A stretch of DNA of 20,454 nt, taken from assembly GCA_025997675.1 (NCBI GenBank), contig BNUX01000052.1, positions 1 through 20,454 on the forward strand, given 5' to 3'. The translations under genes were made by a program, and so were the position numbers. Of the stretch, positions 14,461 to 20,454 are shown piece by piece. Position 1 is the stretch's first letter; the number at the start of each line of letters is the position of its first letter. The stretch comes from Spirochaetia bacterium. Lineage in GTDB: Bacteria; Spirochaetota; Spirochaetia; Treponematales; Breznakiellaceae. A model generated the notes under the pieces. The model saw only the letters and a program-made list of their open reading frames with translations. It was not told the DNA's origin and searched no databases.

Positions 14461-15257
14461 AGCTGACCGTCCTTGGTTCCGGCACCTCCCACGGAATCCC
14501 CGTAATCGGCTGCTCCTGCCCGGTTTGCACATCCCCTGACCCCAAGGACAACCGTATGCGGGCGTCTCTTTATATTGAAGGTAATGACGGGAAACGGGTG
14601 GTGATTGATACCGGGCCGGATTTTCGGACCCAGGCATTGCGGGTGGGGCTCAAGTCTCTGGACGCCGTATTTCTAACCCACGCCCATGCGGATCATGTCC
14701 ACGGCCTGGATGATGTGCGCTCCCTGAGCTATGAGCGGGAGATACCGGTTTACGGGAACGCAGAAACCTTGGGGGAGTTGAAAGAACGGTTCTCCTACGT
14801 CTTTCGAAACACGCAAAGGGGCGGCGGGAAACCCCGGATCAGCCTAAACCCGGCAAGCAGCCCGGTGCAAATCGGCGGCCTTACCCTGACCCCTATTCCG
14901 GTTAAGCACGGGATACTGGATATCCTGGGCTGGAAAATAAGTGAAGCCAAGGCTCCCTTCGCGGTGTACCTCACCGATACCAGTTTTATCCCCCGATCAT
15001 CCCTGGACCTGATAGAGTCGCCGGAGTACCTCATTGTCGGGGGACTGCGGGTGCGGCCCCATGAGACCCACTTCTGTTTTGAAGAGGCCCTGAGTGCGGG
15101 AGCGGACATCCATGCCCGCCATGTGTACCTTACCCACATCTGCCACAGCCATTCCCACCGGGAAATCGACGCTATTTGCCGACGGTTCCGGAACATGGCC
15201 GGAAGTCCGGCGGTGATGGAACCGGCATACGATCAGATGGAACTCCTGTTGTCTTAA
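14457..15257 (+). CDS. Metallo-beta-lactamase fold hydrolase, PhnP-like
   Basis: This is a predicted metal-dependent phosphodiesterase of 266 residues. The metal-binding motif THAHADHVHGLDD spans 74-86, with an N-terminal GSGTSHGIPVIGCSCPVC (cysteines 19, 21, 24) typical of the PhnP-like branch. Further family features are VVIDTGPDFR (48-57), a PVKHG segment, LTDTSFIP and THICHSHSHREID near the end. PhnP itself cleaves a cyclic ribose phosphate, but there are no phn genes here, so the substrate is open. The ATG overlaps the previous stop (ATGA), so nadE, the START-like gene and this gene form one operon. Confidence 0.88.
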   Translation: MKLTVLGSGTSHGIPVIGCSCPVCTSPDPKDNRMRASLYIEGNDGKRVVIDTGPDFRTQALRVGLKSLDAVFLTHAHADHVHGLDDVRSLSYEREIPVYGNAETLGELKERFSYVFRNTQRGGGKPRISLNPASSPVQIGGLTLTPIPVKHGILDILGWKISEAKAPFAVYLTDTSFIPRSSLDLIESPEYLIVGGLRVRPHETHFCFEEALSAGADIHARHVYLTHICHSHSHREIDAICRRFRNMAGSPAVMEPAYDQMELLLS

Positions 15258-15275
15258 TAGCCTCCGGGGGCCGCC

Positions 15276-15293
15276 GCGCCGGTATGCCGGCGC
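15276..15293. other. GC-rich perfect hairpin after the nadE operon
   Basis: GCGCCGG and CCGGCGC form a perfect 7-bp stem around TATG, 18 bases after the hydrolase stop codon. No T tract follows on either strand, so it is not a classic rho-independent terminator. It may stabilise the mRNA 3' end or be part of a dispersed GC-rich repeat. Confidence 0.55.
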
Positions 15294-15301
15294 CTGCGGT
15301 A

Positions 15302-15364
15302 GAGGCTGCGTCCCCTGCCGCAGAGGCTGCGTCCCCTGCCGCAGAGGCTGCGTCCCCTGCCGCC
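15302..15364. repeat. 21-bp tandem repeat, three copies
   Basis: Three copies of a 21-bp unit beginning GAGGCTGCGTCCCCTG lie in the 239-base spacer before hexokinase; the last differs in its final base. A degraded partial copy precedes them. The unit is a multiple of three, so AASPAAE-type repeats appear on translation, but no start signal or family supports a gene. The rest of the spacer (15365-15447) shows nothing I can assign. Confidence 0.9.
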
Positions 15365-15447
15365 AAACCGTCTATTGCACTAGGACATAAGAATTCGGGC
15401 CACCGGCAATTACTGAGCAAGTATGCGCCGGCCCTGTCCTCATAGCC

Positions 15448-15476
15448 TTGTATAGGAAGGCTTTCCCAAACATAAT
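15448..15476 (+). promoter_or_regulatory. Predicted hexokinase promoter
   Basis: TTGTAT (15448-15453) and CATAAT (15471-15476) are 17 bases apart, with four and five consensus matches. The expected start, near 15483, falls at the edge of the GGAGAGG Shine-Dalgarno sequence (15481-15487), implying a leader of only about 14 bases. Confidence 0.55.
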
Positions 15477-15496
15477 TATAGGAGAGGTATGCGTGT

Positions 15497-16813
15497 ATGG
15501 GGTCATCTTTTAAGCCTGAAGAATTAGCCGAGTTTGCCCGTCACTATGGGTTTCATTATGATAGTGTCGATTCGGTACAACTGGTACGGGATATCCGTAT
15601 TGATATGGAACGGGGCTTGCGGGGGCAGAGTTCCAGCCTCCCCATGATTCCCGCCGCTATCAGTCCCGTGAATCAAATCCCTGCAGGAAAAACCGTGATT
15701 GCCCTGGACGCGGGGGGTACCAACCTCAGGGCGGCCCGGGTGTTTTTTGATGAAAACGGCAAGGGTACCGCCCGGGGAACCCGGAAGGCCTCCATGCCCG
15801 GTACGCAAGGCCGGGTAAGCGGGGAACAATTTTTCGACACAATCGCCGATGTTACGGCCCCCCTTCTTGAGGAGGGCGGCGATATCCAGGGCATTGGGTT
15901 TTGTTTTTCCTATCCCATGGAGATAACCAAGGAAGCGGACGGGATACTCCTGGCCTTTAGCAAGGAAGTGGATGCCCCGGAGGTGATCGGCAAGTCCATA
16001 GGCCGGGGACTCCGGGAAGCCCTGGCACGGCGTAAGGTGCAGGCCCCGGACAAGATTGTCCTTCTCAACGATACGGTGGCCACCCTGCTCTGCGGTATGG
16101 CGGAAATTAAGGGCGACGGCCCCGTAATCGGCTTCATCCTGGGGACCGGATTCAACACCGCCTACCCGGAAAAAAGCATCCCCAAGACCGGCTTCTACTC
16201 CGAATCATCCCCTCAAATAGTGGTCTCTGAGACCGGTACCTTTGCTCCCCGCTACCGGGGATACCTGGACCGGGAATACGATGCCACCACGAAAAACCCC
16301 GGGGTCTATACCCTGGAAAAGGCCACCTCCGGCGCCTACCTGGGCCCCCTCAACTTCCACATACTCAAACAGGCCGTTAGGGATGGTGTCCTGCGCTTTA
16401 AGAAGTCCGGCGAATTCCTTTCCTGGCCCGGTCTGCAAACCCAGGACCTCAACACCTTTTTGAGCGCCCCCCTTGCGATGGGGGGCCCCCTGGGCACACT
16501 CTTTGGCAAGGATGAACGGGACGCCCTGGCCTCTTTCGTCTACCTATGCTCCATCATTACCGAGCGCGGGGCACTGTTTTCCGCAGCGATACTTGCCGCC
16601 ACGGTGGAACACATGGACGCGGGATACGATCCCTTCGCCCCGGTGCGGATAGCCGTGGAGGGAACCACCTATATGCGCTACCGGGGTATGCGGGAAGCCC
16701 TGGAATCCTACCTGCACACCATGCTGGTTTCCGCTAAGCCCCGGTCCTGCGTCATAGCGCCGGTGGAACAGGCGTCGCTCCTGGGCGCTGCGGTAGCGGC
16801 ATTGACGGAGTAA
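15497..16813 (+). CDS. Hexokinase, eukaryote-like type
   Basis: This enzyme phosphorylates glucose and related hexoses with ATP at the entry of glycolysis; treponemes are known to carry such a eukaryote-like hexokinase. The two-lobed actin-like fold is evident: phosphate-1 motif DAGGTNLRAARV (71-82), substrate region FSYPME (137-142), LLNDTVATLL (189-198, Asp192 the likely catalytic base), ILGTGFNTAY (214-223), and a C-terminal adenosine-site region AVEGTTYMRYRG. At 438 residues it is close to single-domain hexokinases. The ATG has GGAGAGG about nine bases upstream; nearby ATG and GTG codons are out of frame. The last 62 bases overlap the convergent SfsA-fusion gene. Confidence 0.94.
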   Translation: MGSSFKPEELAEFARHYGFHYDSVDSVQLVRDIRIDMERGLRGQSSSLPMIPAAISPVNQIPAGKTVIALDAGGTNLRAARVFFDENGKGTARGTRKASMPGTQGRVSGEQFFDTIADVTAPLLEEGGDIQGIGFCFSYPMEITKEADGILLAFSKEVDAPEVIGKSIGRGLREALARRKVQAPDKIVLLNDTVATLLCGMAEIKGDGPVIGFILGTGFNTAYPEKSIPKTGFYSESSPQIVVSETGTFAPRYRGYLDREYDATTKNPGVYTLEKATSGAYLGPLNFHILKQAVRDGVLRFKKSGEFLSWPGLQTQDLNTFLSAPLAMGGPLGTLFGKDERDALASFVYLCSIITERGALFSAAILAATVEHMDAGYDPFAPVRIAVEGTTYMRYRGMREALESYLHTMLVSAKPRSCVIAPVEQASLLGAAVAALTE

Positions 16814-17939
16814 AACACTCAACATGCCGGTACCGCAGTAGCATATCCACAAACTCCCGGTTCCCCATGGGGGGTTCCTTAAAATAATAAAGGTGACTCC
16901 CACATCCGCAGTCCGAGGAACCAAATTTAGGAATGCCCTTCCCCCCCAGCTTTGCAAGGTCCTGTGCCAGATCACACTCCAGGTTCCGGTAGGACATGAT
17001 GGGCAGTGCCTTTATCTTTCCCGCCCAGGGGGTAAGGTAGTCGAAGTGCCAGTGTTTCTGTTTCCGTTCCCTGCGCAGGTGCCGGTTAATGCGCTGGGAC
17101 AGGTTCTTCCGGGCAGACCCGGCGTAGACATACCAGCCCGCCTTAAACCGCATCGTCCCCAGTGCGCCCACCTCAATGTCCCGGCTGACCGGCAGTTCCA
17201 GGAGCATCAGGTAGTTCCCGCCGTTACGTTCCGCCAGCTCTCCGTGGGAAAGGTCCACCGGCAGGGCCGGAACGGTCAGCACCGTCCGGCCTGACGAATC
17301 AGAGCGGAGCAGGGCGGCGTGGATAGTCACTGCATGGCCGAACTTGCTCAGGGCGGCGGCGAATTCCGGGTCCGTATGCAGGTTGGGGATGAACACCGCA
17401 GGATCACTGTGGGTGATGACGAAGAGCACATGGCAGTGATATCCCAGGGCACTCAGTTCCGCCAACTCCTCCAGGTGCTTCAAAGCCCTACCGCTGGGGG
17501 CATCGGGAAACATGGCGACCCCGTATTCGATGAGGGAACAGGCTTTGACCTCCACCAGGTGCTTCCGCTTTTTGGCGTCGATGCAAAGGAAGTCGAACCG
17601 GGAATCCCCCAGGGTATATTCGGCTTTGATTTCCTTGAGACCCGGGATGATTTCTTTAAGGATGAGTTCTTCCGCCGCCTTATTTGCCCGGGAGGAAAAA
17701 AGCGGGGCCACGGTGTCCCGGTAATAGAGGCCCACCACGGTCCAGCCGGTTTTTGCGTTGGGATTGTCCTCCTTCCGCTTCTCCAAAATCAGCCGCGTGC
17801 CGGGAAACACAAATTCGATAAGCCGGCCGGGGTTGGGGCAATGACAGGCAATCTCCTCACTTCCAACACGGGCGATAATCAAAAAACGGTTGGGACGCCT
17901 GACAAAAACCGCTTCCCGATCATTCCGAAAAAAGTCCAC
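16752..17939 (-). CDS. SfsA nuclease fused to a GIY-YIG (DUF123) domain
   Basis: The protein has 395 residues and two parts. Residues 1-232 are SfsA, a DNA-binding or nuclease family protein first named for sugar fermentation stimulation, with PNPGRL (35-40), SRFDF (113-117), VEVK (129-132) and FPDAPSGRALKHLEEL (144-159). Residues about 243-355 are a DUF123 GIY-YIG domain: GWYVYAGSA (268-276), LSQRINRHLRR, KHWHFDYL, and FGSSDCGCGSHL. The last 20 residues form a Pro-rich tail encoded antisense to the hexokinase C-terminus. GTG directly follows the transporter stop (TAGGTG) and has GGAG five bases upstream, so translation is coupled. Both catalytic regions look intact, but the joint function is unknown. 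Confidence 0.9.
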   Translation of the reverse strand: MDFFRNDREAVFVRRPNRFLIIARVGSEEIACHCPNPGRLIEFVFPGTRLILEKRKEDNPNAKTGWTVVGLYYRDTVAPLFSSRANKAAEELILKEIIPGLKEIKAEYTLGDSRFDFLCIDAKKRKHLVEVKACSLIEYGVAMFPDAPSGRALKHLEELAELSALGYHCHVLFVITHSDPAVFIPNLHTDPEFAAALSKFGHAVTIHAALLRSDSSGRTVLTVPALPVDLSHGELAERNGGNYLMLLELPVSRDIEVGALGTMRFKAGWYVYAGSARKNLSQRINRHLRRERKQKHWHFDYLTPWAGKIKALPIMSYRNLECDLAQDLAKLGGKGIPKFGSSDCGCGSHLYYFKEPPMGNREFVDMLLRYRHVECFTPSMPLPQRPGATPVPPAL

Positions 17940-18866
17940 CTAAGCTCCTGCCGAATGTTCCCGGCTCCCCACAATCACATCAAACTGGGTAGCAAGCATC
18001 CCGCAGAACATCAGGATAAATCCCAGGAGGGTCCAGGGACCCAAGGGTTCGGAAAGGATAAGGACACCACCAATGGCGGCAAAGACCCCCTCCAGGCAGA
18101 GGATGATCGAGGCGTGGGCCGGGGGTGCGTCTTTCTGGGCCACCACCTGGAGGGTATAGGCCACCCCCACCGAGGCGAACCCGCCGTAGAGGATGGGGAC
18201 AAGGCCCCCCACAAGATTGGCGGCGGCAAGGGGCTCCATCCGCACCAGGGCAACGATGCAGGAAAGAATCCCGCAGCAGGCAAACTGCCCGGAGGAAAGC
18301 ATGAGGGGGTCCACCTTCTTCACCAGGGCGTCGATCACCAGGACATGGAGGGTCCAAAACAGGGCGCTCACCGCAGTAATGATATCCCCGGGGTTAATGG
18401 AGCCGATGTTCCCGGCGGCGCTGAGGAAGTAGAGCCCCGTCAGGGTGAACACCGCCCCGACCCAGGTGGGCAGCCCGGTCTTCCTCCCCAGGAAGATGCC
18501 GAAGATGGGGACCAGCACCACATAAAGCCCGGTGATGAACCCCGAATGTCCCGCGGTGGTGTAGATAATCCCCACCTGTTGTAGGGATGCGCCTGCAAAG
18601 AGGCAGGTTCCCGCCGCCAGGGAGGAGAGGATAAGCCGTTTTGGAGAGGCGCTTGGCTGCCCTTCCGCTCTGGGTCCCGCCGCGGCCTTACGCCGTAAAA
18701 CGAAAATCAGGGGAAGCAGAGAAAGGCTCCCCAGGAGAAACCGGATACCGTTAAAGGTAAATGGCCCGACATAGTCCATCCCGGTACGCTGGGCCACAAA
18801 GGCAAAGCCCCAGATGCAGGAGGTTAGGAGTAACAGAATATCCGCACGCAGTGCCCGTTTGTTCAT
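17940..18866 (-). CDS. EamA/DMT family transporter
   Basis: This is a ten-segment membrane transporter of the drug/metabolite family with two EamA repeats. The first starts LRADILLLLTSCIWGFAFVA; the second starts in the region GDIITAVSALFWTLHVLVID. The substrate is unknown. The frame is open to a GTG at 18923, but family alignment favours ATG 18866 (MNKRALRADI), giving 308 residues. No Shine-Dalgarno sequence precedes this ATG. Instead it overlaps the stop of an 8-codon mini-ORF that has one. A Lys/Arg-rich loop with a short low-complexity insert lies near residue 70. The stop is directly followed by the GTG of the SfsA-fusion gene. Confidence 0.88.
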   Translation of the reverse strand: MNKRALRADILLLLTSCIWGFAFVAQRTGMDYVGPFTFNGIRFLLGSLSLLPLIFVLRRKAAAGPRAEGQPSASPKRLILSSLAAGTCLFAGASLQQVGIIYTTAGHSGFITGLYVVLVPIFGIFLGRKTGLPTWVGAVFTLTGLYFLSAAGNIGSINPGDIITAVSALFWTLHVLVIDALVKKVDPLMLSSGQFACCGILSCIVALVRMEPLAAANLVGGLVPILYGGFASVGVAYTLQVVAQKDAPPAHASIILCLEGVFAAIGGVLILSEPLGPWTLLGFILMFCGMLATQFDVIVGSREHSAGA

Positions 18867-18889
18867 AGGTGCGTGGTACCACACGTCAT
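18863..18889 (-). CDS. Possible 8-codon leader ORF before the EamA transporter
   Basis: ATG at 18889 is preceded by GAGGGAG with six bases between, a good ribosome binding site. It encodes MTCGTTHL and stops at a TGA that overlaps the transporter ATG (ATGA). A ribosome finishing the mini-ORF would be placed on the transporter start, which itself lacks a binding site. A perfect 10-bp palindrome (GTGGTACCAC, 18873-18882) lies inside. No expression evidence exists, and a longer GTG-started transporter reading through this region in another frame is the alternative. Confidence 0.4.
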   Translation of the reverse strand: MTCGTTHL

Positions 18890-18962
18890 GGTGTTCTCCC
18901 TCAACAAAATTGATAAGTTCCACACAGTCTAATCCATGTGCCGTTGCCGTTGCAAGTATGCA

Positions 18963-20454
18963 CTATAAGCTCCTCGCCGAAAACACATCGTAGGGGTCAT
19001 CCCCCTGCCGCCGGTGCTGGATGGCCTCCAGGATGTGAACCGCTTTGATGTCCTCCTGCCCTTCCAGGTCCGCGATGGTCCGGGCCACCCGGAGCGCCCC
19101 GTGGTAGGACCGTCCGGAGAGGCCCAGTTTTTCTGCGGCGGTGCGGAAAGCCGCCTCCGCATTGCCGCTAAGGGAGCAGAACAGGTCTATCATGCCCGTG
19201 GACATACGGGCATTCCGTCGTATTTCTGTTTTCTTGAAGCGTTCCCGCTGTAGTTCCACCGCCGCCAAAACCCGCCGGGCAATAACGACGCTGCTTTCTC
19301 CATCCGGTTTGGCCATCTGTTCTATCTCCGGGGAGGCAGCCGCCACCCGGAGTTCCACCCGGTCCAGGAGGGCGGCGCCGAATTTGCGCCAGTAGCGGCG
19401 TATTTCCTCGGGGCTGCAGAAACAGCCATGACCCCCCTGGTTGGAACGCATGCCCAGACGGCCGCAGGGACAGGGGTTGGCCGCCAGGATGAGCTGGAAA
19501 TCTGCGGGGAGCCGCACCGGCCCATCGGCCCGGGATATGGTTATCACCCGGTCTTCCAGGGGTTCCCGCAGGGATTGGAGGACATTGGCGCGGAATTCCG
19601 GGGCTTCGTCCAGGAAAAGCGCCCCGAAATGGGCCAGGCTAATCTCGCCGGGACGGACGGTTTTGCCGCCCCCCAGAATGCCCTCGGCGGAAGCGGAATG
19701 GTGGGGGGAACGGAAGGGGGGATGGCTGATGAGGCGGCCCTCGGTTTCCGCGAGGGTACGCCCCGCCAGGCTGTGGAGCCTGGTTACCTCAACGGCCTCT
19801 TCCGGCGTCAGGGGGGCCATGATGGAGGGCAGCCGCCGGGCCAGCATGGTCTTCCCCCCTCCCGGCGGGCCGAATACCAGGATGTTGTGCCCCCCGGCGG
19901 CGGCGATTTCCAGGGCCCGTTTGTACCGCTCCTGCCCCCGGACTTCGGCAAAGTCCCCCCAACCGGATTCGTCCGGTGGGGAGGGCCGGGCTCCACTGCT
20001 TACCATGATGCCGGTTCCGGCGGTGTTGGAGGACTGCGTGATAGATTGGGGCAGCGAACCGGTTTCCAGCCGCAAGGCCAGGATATGGGCAGCCTCGGCC
20101 AGGGTAGCGGCGGCAGCGAAATGGCCGGAGACCAGGATTGACGCTTCTCGGGCGTTTTCCGCCGGGACGATGAATTCCCGGATACCCGCCTTGAGGGCCG
20201 CCGCCGTTGCCGCCAGGACACCCCGGACCGGTCGAATACGGCCGGATAGTTCCAGTTCCCCCATGACCAGCAGTTCGGCTTCTTCGGTATCGGGCCTGTT
20301 CGCACCGGAGCCGGATTGGGGGATGAGTCCTGCTGCGGTCATCACCGCCAGGGCTATGGGCAGATCCAGGGAGGCTCCGTCTTTCCGCAGCCCTGCGGGA
20401 GCCAAATTGATCAGGACCCTATCCAAGGGAAATTTGAATCCCGAATTGCGAAAC
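18963..20454 (-). CDS. ComM/YifB family Mg-chelatase-like AAA+ ATPase (5' end beyond window)
   Basis: This AAA+ ATPase belongs to the ComM group, which promotes branch migration during integration of transformed DNA in some bacteria. The visible part (496 codons) starts inside the N-terminal Lon-protease-like domain at FRNSGFKFP, followed by NLAPAGLRKDGASLDLPIAL; perhaps 45-50 N-terminal residues lie outside. The Walker A motif GPPGGGKT is at about 195-202, HPPFRSPHHS at 244-253, the Walker B FLDE at 280-283, and the four-cysteine motif CPC...CFC at about 328-346. The C-terminal domain ends with LEGQEDIKAVHILEAIQ. A TTG at 20426 is not the start. The gene lies 96 bases upstream of the EamA transporter on the same strand. 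Confidence 0.94.
   Translation of the reverse strand, partial: FRNSGFKFPLDRVLINLAPAGLRKDGASLDLPIALAVMTAAGLIPQSGSGANRPDTEEAELLVMGELELSGRIRPVRGVLAATAAALKAGIREFIVPAENAREASILVSGHFAAAATLAEAAHILALRLETGSLPQSITQSSNTAGTGIMVSSGARPSPPDESGWGDFAEVRGQERYKRALEIAAAGGHNILVFGPPGGGKTMLARRLPSIMAPLTPEEAVEVTRLHSLAGRTLAETEGRLISHPPFRSPHHSASAEGILGGGKTVRPGEISLAHFGALFLDEAPEFRANVLQSLREPLEDRVITISRADGPVRLPADFQLILAANPCPCGRLGMRSNQGGHGCFCSPEEIRRYWRKFGAALLDRVELRVAAASPEIEQMAKPDGESSVVIARRVLAAVELQRERFKKTEIRRNARMSTGMIDLFCSLSGNAEAAFRTAAEKLGLSGRSYHGALRVARTIADLEGQEDIKAVHILEAIQHRRQGDDPYDVFSARSL

Noticed and set aside
15172..15445. Ala/Pro-rich ORFs on both strands across the 21-bp repeats (15176-15445 plus, 15172-15420 minus)
   Set aside because: They overlap the hydrolase 3' end, lack ribosome binding sites, and are open only because the 21-bp repeat is GC-rich and a multiple of three.
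17319..18584. Long plus-strand ORF of 421 codons
   Set aside because: It is antisense to the SfsA fusion and the EamA transporter, has His/Gly/Asp-rich composition typical of a shadow frame in GC-rich DNA, and has no motif.
18867..18962. Separate promoter for the EamA gene in the gap after comM
   Set aside because: TTGCAA is present, but the hexamer 17 bases downstream (TTAGAC) matches the -10 consensus at only two positions, too weak to list.

Overview
The window looks like a chromosomal segment of a spirochaete of the Treponema group, most likely a moderately GC-rich termite-gut type. The basis is a eukaryote-like hexokinase of the Treponema kind, an over-long RecJ, a histone-H1-like Lys/Ala-rich protein, dense gene packing and short tandem repeat arrays. 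This placement is inferred from gene families, not from a marker gene. There is no rRNA, tRNA, CRISPR array, insertion sequence or prophage. Most genes are housekeeping or metabolic, and no gene-free stretch exceeds about 240 bases.

Layout. Bases 1-152 are a 20-bp tandem repeat array that ends nine bases after the stop of recJ (minus strand). Upstream of recJ on the same strand are azlD and azlC, a branched-chain amino acid exporter pair. Diverging from azlC is a plus-strand run: a periplasmic M23 peptidase, rpsU (S21), and accD-accA, the carboxyltransferase of acetyl-CoA carboxylase. Converging on accA is a minus-strand pair, a PAS/GGDEF diguanylate cyclase followed by a long-chain acyl-CoA synthetase, so fatty acid synthesis and activation genes lie end to end. 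A membrane protein diverges from the cyclase gene. Next, on the minus strand, come a HigA-type DNA-binding protein with a histone-H1-like tail and a LacI-family regulator. Diverging from lacI is a three-gene operon with 4-base overlaps: nadE, a secreted START-like protein and a PhnP-like metallo-beta-lactamase hydrolase. A 239-bp spacer with a GC hairpin and 21-bp repeats leads to hexokinase. Convergent with hexokinase is a minus-strand set: the 5'-truncated comM/yifB, an EamA-type transporter and an SfsA-GIY-YIG fusion. The last overlaps the hexokinase 3' end by 62 bp.

Three items stand out. First, the HigA-like helix-turn-helix protein carries an H1-like tail, has no toxin partner, and has its own strong promoter, an adjacent 9-bp-arm palindrome and a terminator. 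Second, several genes without a Shine-Dalgarno sequence (recJ, the M23 peptidase, nadE) have a -10-like hexamer exactly six bases before the ATG, which predicts leaderless mRNAs. Third, several proteins have unusual architecture: AccD without its zinc ribbon, SfsA fused to a GIY-YIG domain, and RecJ with an insert of about 150 residues. All function calls come from reading motifs; no database search was run.
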